This document shows, one piece after another, positions 15,151-21,642 of a stretch of DNA of 21,642 nucleotides. The position numbers were made by a program, and so were the translations under genes. The notes beneath the pieces are model-generated. The model saw nothing but the letters and a program-made list of their open reading frames with translations. It was not told the DNA's origin and ran no database searches. Source of the DNA: a virus. How positions within the stretch are numbered: position 1 is the stretch's first letter; each line of letters starts with the position of its first letter. The stretch lies in IMG/VR virus record IMGVR_UViG_3300046532_001378, positions 1-21,642 of that record; one strand, written 5' to 3'.

Positions 15151-16327
15151 TGTTTATTTTCAACCTAGAACTATCTACTCCGCTAACGGCTTTAATTTTC
15201 ATTCCTCCAATACTAATATCATCTCCACCCGTAGGTCTAGCTTTTTTATTTATATTTTTAGAACTAGCAACTACATTTTTAGTTGCATCTGATATTCCTT
15301 GTTCATAAAAATGTTTTACAAGGGTATCTACGTTACGAGCAGCATAAATAGCTTTATGATATCCATTATAATCTTTAACAGTACCGTCTTCGTTTAAGAA
15401 CGTCTTAACAAAATCTTGAATGTTTGATTGTTTACTGGCAACATCAGAAGGATTTCCAATTTGATATTTAAACTTCTTTTCTCCTACGTTAAAATCAAAA
15501 CCTTTGAATTCAGAGAAATAATGGTTAGTATCTTTTTTGAATACCTCGTGTTGTTGTTGTGCTACTTCTTGTCTATCGTTGTATCTATTAAAAAAATCCA
15601 TAGCTTTGGTCTGTTCTTGAGTAGTACCAGGTCTTAACTTAATCTCTTGGTAATATTTACTCTTAGTTTCCTCCAAAAAGCTTTTGGCTTTTTCAACTTC
15701 TTCTTTAATTGCAATTCTTTTTCTAAGAACTGATTTTTCATCATCATACTCTTCATCAAAAGCAAATTTATCTTCTAATTGTAGATCAATTTCTTCTTGA
15801 CTTAAATATGGTTTATTATTTTTATAATATTCTTTTAATAATTGTGTATCATTAATTTTAGAATAATCTGCATTTAATCTTACATAATCCTCTAAATCAC
15901 CACCAGTATTTTTCATAAATTCTACTAATTTATCAATATTTTCTGGTAGTTCTATAGAACTTTTTTGTTGAGTTTTTAAATTCCTTTCAACACTGTCTGT
16001 ATTTATATTTTCATTAGAATTTATTATTGTTACTTCTTTTTCTTCTTTCTTTTCGGAAGATTCTTTAGATTCGGTGTGTGTTGATCCCACTTCTTGCAAT
16101 CCCACGTTGTCTTCTTTCCTTTCTTCTGTGCTATTTTCAACAGGTGATAACACATCCCCCTTTGATTTAGGCTCTGATATGGCATCGTTTTCTTTTTTAC
16201 TTAAATCAATTTTTGAAGGAGTTATATCCTTTTTTACTAATTGTGTAGGTTTTTTCTTAATGGTCAAAGATTCAACCTTAGTATTTACTACAGGTTCTTC
16301 TCTAACAGGTTCTAATGTCGTGTCCAT
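15140..16327 (-). CDS. Putative capsid scaffolding protein
   Basis: The protein has 395 residues, is strongly charged and has no cysteine. Residues 1-128 are low complexity with alternating acidic and basic runs (Lys, Glu, Ser, Thr, Asn), probably disordered. Residues 130-275 are probably helical, including DLEDYVRLNADYSKINDTQL and LSQEEIDLQLEDKFAFDEEY, a style I recall from phage scaffold-like proteins. The C-terminus has a basic, Gly-containing tail (GGDDISIGGMKIKA and SSRLKINKKR). Scaffold proteins usually lie directly before the capsid gene, are acidic and helical, and bind the capsid protein through a basic C-terminal tail. All of these apply. It precedes the capsid ATG by 10 bp. An internal or cargo protein is the alternative. 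No protease motif is visible. Confidence 0.75.
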   Translation of the reverse strand: MDTTLEPVREEPVVNTKVESLTIKKKPTQLVKKDITPSKIDLSKKENDAISEPKSKGDVLSPVENSTEERKEDNVGLQEVGSTHTESKESSEKKEEKEVTIINSNENINTDSVERNLKTQQKSSIELPENIDKLVEFMKNTGGDLEDYVRLNADYSKINDTQLLKEYYKNNKPYLSQEEIDLQLEDKFAFDEEYDDEKSVLRKRIAIKEEVEKAKSFLEETKSKYYQEIKLRPGTTQEQTKAMDFFNRYNDRQEVAQQQHEVFKKDTNHYFSEFKGFDFNVGEKKFKYQIGNPSDVASKQSNIQDFVKTFLNEDGTVKDYNGYHKAIYAARNVDTLVKHFYEQGISDATKNVVASSKNINKKARPTGGDDISIGGMKIKAVSGVDSSRLKINKKR

Positions 16328-16344
16328 GATATGATATTATATAA

Positions 16345-18804
16345 TTATTGTATATTTACTTCTTCAGTAACTTCAGTTTGGGCTTCAGGAGATTCATTTA
16401 CTCCTTCTACCGGTAACGCAGGATCAGCTCCTGGTTGAGAAGATACTGGGGAAGTTTCGAAATTAATAGGTAAAGAATTATTTCTTCTTTGATCAATTAA
16501 TTCACTTTGTTGGCTAGCTTGCATTTGTGTTCTACCATCCTTTCTGTCTTCTATTCTATTTTCTTTTTGTTGCATTTGTTGCAAATCCATAGTCTTCAAT
16601 TGCTTGTCATATTCAAACTGAACTGCCATTATTTGCTTTTGAATTTCAGCTTGTTGTTGTAATTTTTGAATTTCAAATTGTGATTTGCCTTGTTCTACTT
16701 GTAACTCAGTTTGAGCTAAAGCTTGTTGTTTTTGGACTTCTGCCATAGCTGCCTTTTCAGCCGCTTCCGCATTAGCTTGTGCTTGAGCTTGCATCATTTG
16801 CTCTTGACGTTTTTGATCTTTTTCAGCTTTTTGCTTCTGTCTTAATTTAAGCAATTGATTAGCTAAACTCAAGTTATGAACTTCTCTAATATCAATAGCA
16901 TCAGATAATGATATAGTTTGTTGTTGTAAAGCCATTTGAATATTTTGTTCTAATAATGCCTTTTCTTCTTCATCTGGTTCAATTTGTAAGTATAATCCAA
17001 AATCACACATATGTATATTTTCAATTTCTTTTAAAGTCTCTACGTTATATAAACTAATACTACTTACTAAAGATTCTTTTAATAAATCAAATTGTATACT
17101 ATCTGCCACTCTTAAACAAATATTTTCACATGCTCTTAATGTTAAAAATAGACTAGCTTGCAAAATATGACGAGTTGCCACATTGGATTGAGCAGCCGCT
17201 AATTTTTGTAAACCAACTAACGCATCTTTGTCAGGTTGACTTCCATCTCTAGCTTCATTAAGTCCTGTAACATCTCTTATCATTTGAAGATAATATTGAT
17301 AAGTTTGAATAAGAGCTTGGATTTTTTGTAATCCACTAGAGGTAGTTAATTCTTGAATAGGTACTTTCGCATGATTAACATCCCCATCTTGCGTCATAGA
17401 TCGCCCTACTATGCTTCCTGTTTGAAAATACATATTTAAGGCTTCGGCAGGATTATAATTTGTGCCATTACCAAGATCTACTTCTGCTAATCCATCTACA
17501 TCTACGTATACTCCATCTGGAACTGTCCTTGCTAATACTTGTTGTAATTTTAAAGAAGTCAATTGAATCATATCGGCAAATCCAATCATTCTATGCACTA
17601 ACGACTCTATTCTTCCTTTGTATAGATTCGGTGCACAAATACTATAATTCATGTTAACCTTACAAGTATTAGAAAATGGCCTTGTCATATTCTCAGCAAT
17701 CTCCCATCTCAACAAAAGTGGATGTCCTACTATTTTAACCCCATGATACAATACTTCTATGGATCTAGATACTCTATCAAAATTGTCATTGGGAGGAGGA
17801 TTAAAACTATCAGTTTTCTCAATAGTTTTTTCTAATCCATGCTCAGTATGTTTTACTTTAAATACTTGATCAGCAAAAGTTTTATATTCAAAATATAATA
17901 CTTGAACAGTATTATTATTGTTTTGACCTTCCCAATTTCTTACATAATTAGTATTACCTGGAAATTTTTGTATTTCTTCTAATTCTTGTAAAGATATATC
18001 TGGAAATTCTTTTCTTAACTCTGGTAATGAAATATTTTTAACTTCTCCTACGTAGTATATATCTTGAAAATTAGGATCTTCAGTATATGACCAAACTAAA
18101 CAAGCGGGATCTACATATTCTACTGTTATACCCTCAGCTCTATTCCAATTAGTTTTTACAGCTCCTATTCCTAAAGTAACTAAATCTTTATTAAATCTTC
18201 TTCTTGTGAGATCATATTTATTTTTAGCTAATGTATTAGATATTAATTCTTCTTCTGCTAATTCAATAGATTGCTTATAATCTAATTGCATATGAATTTC
18301 TAATTCTTGTTCGCTCTCGGGAACATCATCCATGAATTGAGTGTCAGATATATCCATACCTAATGACTCTTGCACTTTGTTCATGTAGCCTCTAGTCTTA
18401 ATATCCTTATGTATTCTAGTTGCGTACTCAGTTCTTTTTTGTCTCGAGGCAGGGTCTTGAGCATATGCTCGTATATCATATATCTTGTCAGACATACCAT
18501 TTACTACTATATCTACAAATTTAGGTATTACGGGTACAATAGACCAATCTAAGTTTAAATAAGATAAATCCCCATTAATAGATATTTCATCTTTATATTT
18601 CTGGATAGGTTGTTCTCCTCTTGCATAGAGTCTTCTTCTGTGAAACACGTCCCAATTAAAAGAATATCTAGTTCCTCCAACTCCCTGTCTAAACCACTCT
18701 CCTTCTATAGCCCTAGCAACTAATAACCCATATTCTGGCGTCATTTTCTCTTCTTGAGAAACTACTTGGTCTGGAAAGGAACTTCTTGTATTTGTATAAA
18801 TCAT
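16345..18804 (-). CDS. Portal protein
   Basis: The 819 residues are long for a portal (often 450-750 in other phages). Residues 75-240 look like the usual β/α body. The stretch IRDVTGLNEARDGSQPDKDA at 509-528, then LVGLQKLAAAQSNVATRHI, is a conserved-looking helix signature I recall from portals of crAss-like and marine phages. The last 170 residues are a Gln/Ala/Glu/Lys-rich coiled coil (about 650-770) followed by an acidic, Pro-containing tail. The portal is the dodecameric ring at one capsid vertex through which DNA enters and leaves. The ATG at 18804 overlaps the terminase TGA in an ATGA tetranucleotide, so the two are probably translationally coupled. The gene is followed by the scaffold candidate after 17 bp. 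Portal identity is supported by position, length and the helix signature. Confidence 0.87.
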   Translation of the reverse strand: MIYTNTRSSFPDQVVSQEEKMTPEYGLLVARAIEGEWFRQGVGGTRYSFNWDVFHRRRLYARGEQPIQKYKDEISINGDLSYLNLDWSIVPVIPKFVDIVVNGMSDKIYDIRAYAQDPASRQKRTEYATRIHKDIKTRGYMNKVQESLGMDISDTQFMDDVPESEQELEIHMQLDYKQSIELAEEELISNTLAKNKYDLTRRRFNKDLVTLGIGAVKTNWNRAEGITVEYVDPACLVWSYTEDPNFQDIYYVGEVKNISLPELRKEFPDISLQELEEIQKFPGNTNYVRNWEGQNNNNTVQVLYFEYKTFADQVFKVKHTEHGLEKTIEKTDSFNPPPNDNFDRVSRSIEVLYHGVKIVGHPLLLRWEIAENMTRPFSNTCKVNMNYSICAPNLYKGRIESLVHRMIGFADMIQLTSLKLQQVLARTVPDGVYVDVDGLAEVDLGNGTNYNPAEALNMYFQTGSIVGRSMTQDGDVNHAKVPIQELTTSSGLQKIQALIQTYQYYLQMIRDVTGLNEARDGSQPDKDALVGLQKLAAAQSNVATRHILQASLFLTLRACENICLRVADSIQFDLLKESLVSSISLYNVETLKEIENIHMCDFGLYLQIEPDEEEKALLEQNIQMALQQQTISLSDAIDIREVHNLSLANQLLKLRQKQKAEKDQKRQEQMMQAQAQANAEAAEKAAMAEVQKQQALAQTELQVEQGKSQFEIQKLQQQAEIQKQIMAVQFEYDKQLKTMDLQQMQQKENRIEDRKDGRTQMQASQQSELIDQRRNNSLPINFETSPVSSQPGADPALPVEGVNESPEAQTEVTEEVNIQ
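16495..16857 (-). other. Gln-rich coiled-coil C-terminal extension of the portal
   Basis: Residues 650-770 contain long stretches of Gln, Ala, Glu, Lys and Met without Pro or Gly clusters. The heptad-like spacing suggests a long barrel or coil inside the capsid, comparable in place to the P22 portal barrel. It also lies where a scaffold or ejection protein might dock. Confidence 0.6.
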
Positions 18805-21029
18805 TTATTAACTATTTTTGAAATAACACCATCGTTGTCATATATCTTAATTCCTAAATCTATTTTCTTCATTGATCTATCTGCAATTGGTTTATATTTA
18901 TTTCGATTACAAGCCAATAAAGCTAATCCAGAACTAATACTAGCATCGTGCTTGGTTCTATTATGTATATTAAATTTTGCCCAATCTTCTAATGTTTCTT
19001 GAAAATACATTTCGCCACAGTAGCCAGTAGTGTTAACTCCTACATGATTTTCTATGTAAGATTCTATTGCTGAAGCATGAGCTTGTTTTATATCTTCACT
19101 TGAATTAGGAATACCACCTAATTCTCTTTCTGTTACAGATAATTTACTTAAAATTTTATCTGGTCTATTTATTGAGAAGTGTCTATATCCTCTTCGTTTT
19201 AAATAATATAATAACCTAGGTTTATTATTCTCAGCTAATATAGGCATTCCATAAAAAACTAAAGACATTAAAACATCTTCAAAGAACATTTCCGCAGTAG
19301 GAGGTCGTGATATATATTGTAAGAAAAAGAAATTGACTGGTCCATCTTCTAAATGAAATTTTGTTAACCCGTGCAAAGAACCTTTTGATCCTCTTCCATC
19401 TACTGTACCTGAAATATCATAAGGATCGCATCCAAAGGCTCCCATATGTGAGTTTCCTGGATATTTCAATCCTTGTTTTACTAATACTTGATTTTGTAAA
19501 CCAACAGCAGGAACCCAACCAATTTTAAATCTACCACTATTATTTGGTACGAAGATCACTTGAGTATCTTTAATACCATCTAACCACATGAAACTTCCTT
19601 GAGTAATCTGAGTCTGATTGTTTACATCTTCATTATAATCTATTTGCTCATAGATTTTTACTAAATTAAATAAAGATTGTTTTGTTTCATCTCTAAAAGC
19701 ATGTTTTTCCGTACGGGGAAATTGACGGTAATATTCATTTAAAGCATCTTGATCACTTTTTAAACCATCTACTTCATTATCCCAATGCTCAACAACACCA
19801 ATATGTATCCAATTATTATCTATACCTTTTATAGGATTTTTTGGAGTATCAAATACGGGCATTCCATATATATCAATAAATCCCTCATAATTCCATTCCA
19901 TAGGAATAAACAAAGAATATAATCCTTCTTTAGTTTGTAAATTACGATTTCTTATAAAAACATTAGATCCTGTGTAAATATCTTTAAAATTTTGTCCACC
20001 TTTATCTAGTGCATTAGAAGTAGATCCCATCATACATTTACCTACAATTCTACTACCTAATCTTAAACAGGTTTTAGTAACTTTCCAGTTGTTTTTAATG
20101 TTATCAGGTCTCTCCCATTTACCACTTTCATCATGAGCTAATATTTTCAATTTCTCCCCATCGTAACTGTTATCTCCAGTATTTTTCCAATCTATAGTTG
20201 TATCTAATCCTTCTAGTTCTCTAAGCTCTTCATTAATTTCCAGTTTTCTACGTGTGAGTTTAGATGCTGGTACTCTATACGCCAATTCGGTTTTAGGACG
20301 ATCCATACCATCTTGGATGGGTTTGAAGAAGAATGGATAGTTAATTGAGATGGGTACGACTTTATCTGTGAACATCTTTTTAGCATCTGCACCAGATTTA
20401 GATAAAATACCATATCTACTGTCGGATGATATGGTTGCTTGATTGACCAATTCAGCTGATGACATAAAAGAAAATCCTGATCGTCTGTTTTTAAGGTAAC
20501 ACATTCCGTAGCATCTGACATCAGCTTTACAGGCTTCCCAAAAGATATAAAACAATCTATTTGATTCTCTATAATCGGGAGCTCCGATATCGATTTTTGA
20601 CCATTGCAAGTACATGTAATGAGTACCAGTAATATAAGTAGGTTTACCATTATTGTAAAACCAAAACCCTTGATCACGTCTATTAAATTCTTCATCTATA
20701 TAATCCCACCATTTTTCTCTAAATTCTATAGGATACTTTTCCCAATCAAATCTATTTTTTATTTTACTTAATTCTTTTGGATATAAAGCTTTTTCCCAAT
20801 ATTGTTCTTGCTTATCTTCATGTCTTTTATATGACTCATGAACAGTTGGTAAAGCTATACGTAGATTTTGAATTTCTATAATAGACCCAATCTTTCCTGT
20901 TTTACTAATTACTACAAAATCATATTCAGGATTATATCCATACTCCCACTTTTTAAAACGATTTTGTTTTTTTAATATTTTAGGATTAACTATATCTTTA
21001 ACTTCCTTCCATAAGGTTTGTTGATACAT
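18801..21029 (-). CDS. terL: Terminase large subunit (ATPase and nuclease)
   Basis: The 742 residues include a 175-residue N-terminal part ahead of the motor. The probable Walker A lies at 179-188 (LKNRRSGFSF), a variant with Arg-Arg before Ser-Gly-Phe-Ser instead of classical GxxGxGKS/T. The Walker B is LKILAHDE at 294-301, with Asp300 and Glu301. Coupling motif III is GSTSN at 335-339. The RNase H-like nuclease starts with GCDPYDISG at 533-541 (Asp535), with a probable second acidic residue at Glu600 and a third at Asp695 in KHDASISSGLALL. Terminase packages DNA into the prohead through the portal and cuts concatemers. The start at 21029 overlaps the preceding stop as TAATG, and the stop overlaps the portal start, so the packaging genes are coupled. 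The order of motifs makes the call secure; the gene symbol is generic. Confidence 0.93.
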   Translation of the reverse strand: MYQQTLWKEVKDIVNPKILKKQNRFKKWEYGYNPEYDFVVISKTGKIGSIIEIQNLRIALPTVHESYKRHEDKQEQYWEKALYPKELSKIKNRFDWEKYPIEFREKWWDYIDEEFNRRDQGFWFYNNGKPTYITGTHYMYLQWSKIDIGAPDYRESNRLFYIFWEACKADVRCYGMCYLKNRRSGFSFMSSAELVNQATISSDSRYGILSKSGADAKKMFTDKVVPISINYPFFFKPIQDGMDRPKTELAYRVPASKLTRRKLEINEELRELEGLDTTIDWKNTGDNSYDGEKLKILAHDESGKWERPDNIKNNWKVTKTCLRLGSRIVGKCMMGSTSNALDKGGQNFKDIYTGSNVFIRNRNLQTKEGLYSLFIPMEWNYEGFIDIYGMPVFDTPKNPIKGIDNNWIHIGVVEHWDNEVDGLKSDQDALNEYYRQFPRTEKHAFRDETKQSLFNLVKIYEQIDYNEDVNNQTQITQGSFMWLDGIKDTQVIFVPNNSGRFKIGWVPAVGLQNQVLVKQGLKYPGNSHMGAFGCDPYDISGTVDGRGSKGSLHGLTKFHLEDGPVNFFFLQYISRPPTAEMFFEDVLMSLVFYGMPILAENNKPRLLYYLKRRGYRHFSINRPDKILSKLSVTERELGGIPNSSEDIKQAHASAIESYIENHVGVNTTGYCGEMYFQETLEDWAKFNIHNRTKHDASISSGLALLACNRNKYKPIADRSMKKIDLGIKIYDNDGVISKIVNK

Positions 21030-21307
21030 TACTTAGATCTTTTTTCTGCAAATCCTTTAAAAGTGTCTACTGGTTTTATTCTTTCTTTATTTCTACCTTC
21101 TAAAATTTCTTCTTCTTCTTCTATTCTAATTAAAATTTCAAATGCATCAAATATAGCTAGTTTCTTTGTTGCTGCTGCATTCTTTAGTCTATCTGCAGAG
21201 ATATCATCCCCTGAGTCAACTATCGGCTCTTTAGCGACCTTTATGAGTTCATCTACTGCTACTTGTCCAGCTTGGATTATATTCTTTTTCGTTTCCTTTA
21301 CATTCAT
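21029..21307 (-). CDS. Candidate terminase small subunit
   Basis: The 92-residue protein is highly charged and predicted helical. Its core reads DDISADRLKNAAATKKLAIF, then DAFEILIRIEEEEEILEG, a pattern I recall from the small gene directly before terL in marine phages. Position just upstream of the large terminase, with a TAATG overlap, is the usual place for the small subunit, which binds packaging-start DNA and stimulates the motor. The C-terminus is basic (FKGFAEKRSK). No helix-turn-helix is clear, so the call rests on position and pattern. The ATG at 21307 lies inside the previous gene, a 59-bp overlap in another frame. No later ATG occurs in the first part of the frame, so this start is the best available. 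Confidence 0.7.
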   Translation of the reverse strand: MNVKETKKNIIQAGQVAVDELIKVAKEPIVDSGDDISADRLKNAAATKKLAIFDAFEILIRIEEEEEILEGRNKERIKPVDTFKGFAEKRSK

Positions 21308-21642
21308 ATTTAATTATAATATCTTTTGATTTCATACAATATAATAAAGTTTCATCTATCACAAATTCAAACTCTCTATGTGGTTTAAATGATACTATAT
21401 CTTTTCTTAATATACCTTTTTTTTCCAACGCCTTATTCCCATACTTAATTATACCTTTCTGAATTTCATCTTCTATAGGTATTACAAAACATCTATCACT
21501 AAAACTGTTCCAAATATTATTTTGTTTATATAAATATAATTGATCAATACCACAGAAATATAAATTATCTTTAAAATAAGATCTACTATTTCTTTCTATT
21601 CCTTTGACATCATGCCATCTTCTAAATACATTGTGATGAATA
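21249..21642 (-). CDS. Partial gene, possible GroES-like co-chaperonin (N-terminus off the right edge)
   Basis: In the frame that begins at 21641 the minus strand is open for 130 codons to a TGA at 21249-21251. There is no start in view, so the 5' part is missing. The last 75 residues read like a GroES fold: CFVIPIEDEIQKGIIKYGNK, then a short loop, KDIVSFKPHREFEFVIDE and LLYCMKSKDIIIKYE. In GroES-type proteins a corresponding series of strands runs from a Gly-x-Val-x-x-x-Gly turn through a GD-x-V-x-F segment to a final DI. The N-terminal 55 residues (RRWHDVKGIERNSRSYFKDN) do not belong to a classical GroES and would be an extension. A phage co-chaperonin next to capsid assembly genes would be analogous to T4 gp31. 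The similarity is weak, so function is tentative; the open frame is well supported. Confidence 0.5.
   Translation of the reverse strand, partial: IHHNVFRRWHDVKGIERNSRSYFKDNLYFCGIDQLYLYKQNNIWNSFSDRCFVIPIEDEIQKGIIKYGNKALEKKGILRKDIVSFKPHREFEFVIDETLLYCMKSKDIIIKYECKGNEKEYNPSWTSSSR

Noticed and set aside
20213-20695. 160-codon open frame on the minus strand within the terminase gene
   Set aside because: It lies wholly inside the terminase in another frame, has no family resemblance, and the terminase frame carries the clear motifs there.
21018-21329. 103-codon plus-strand frame rich in Ser and Phe at the terminase start
   Set aside because: It is antisense to the candidate small terminase. Its Phe/Ser-rich hydrophobic look comes from reading A/G-rich codons backwards.
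1-21642. Alternative genetic code with reassigned TAG, as in some crAss-like phages
   Set aside because: One gene ends naturally at TAG and the long genes need no in-frame TAG read-through. TAA is the main stop and TGA is also used, so the standard code fits.
1-21642. tRNA genes, CRISPR array, insertion sequence, integrase or attachment site
   Set aside because: None was seen. Protein genes fill nearly all of the window, no cloverleaf-like or spaced-repeat pattern appears in the short gaps, and no recombinase motif is present.

Overview
The window is one contiguous, single-direction block of the virion-assembly region of a tailed bacteriophage. Every credible gene is on the minus strand, so transcription runs from the right end to the left end. 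The DNA is AT-rich. I see no integrase, tRNA, CRISPR array, insertion sequence or host metabolic gene. No tape-measure, sheath or baseplate protein is recognisable. Large portal and tail-hub proteins are present, so a short-tailed (podovirus-type) virion is the best reading. None of the gene starts has a clear Shine-Dalgarno sequence; the leaders are A/T-rich instead, as is usual for Bacteroidota and their phages. Protein motifs recall the crAss-like (Crassvirales) and related marine Bacteroidota podoviruses. That lineage call rests on recognition from memory, not on a database search.

Layout in the order of transcription (right to left). First comes the 3' end of a gene with a possible GroES-like co-chaperonin fold (21249-21642, cut by the window edge). 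It overlaps a small gene that is a candidate small terminase (21029-21307). The large terminase follows by a TAATG overlap (18801-21029), and the portal follows by an ATGA overlap (16345-18804). Next are a scaffold-like protein (15140-16327), the major capsid protein (13672-15129) and a small unknown protein that may decorate the capsid (13270-13644). An intrinsic terminator, a 253-residue conserved unknown (12437-13198) and a second intrinsic terminator come next. The tail block holds two adaptor/ring-type proteins (11579-12373 and 10331-11572), a 1622-residue tail hub or 'muzzle'-type protein (5458-10326) and a 635-residue partner (3515-5422). Last come a GNAT-like protein (3099-3509), a small T7 gp14-like candidate ejection protein (2455-3093), a 490-residue protein with a perfect EF-hand loop (967-2439), and the start of a large protein with a duplicated 35-residue module (1-957, running off the left edge).

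Together these genes would package DNA (terminase), form the vertex pore (portal), build the head (scaffold and capsid), close it with ring and hub proteins, and supply internal or ejected proteins. Genes are packed with gaps of about 4 to 35 bp, except for two gaps of 63 and 71 bp around the 253-residue gene. Each of those gaps carries a strong minus-strand terminator. They probably step expression down after the capsid genes and imply an additional promoter further downstream. There is no gene-free stretch longer than 300 bp.

The points most worth a second look are the terminator pair, an 11-cysteine cluster in the tail hub, the EF-hand in a virion-block protein, the degenerate GNAT gene among tail genes, the tandem module at the left edge, and the overlapping co-chaperonin-like gene at the right edge.
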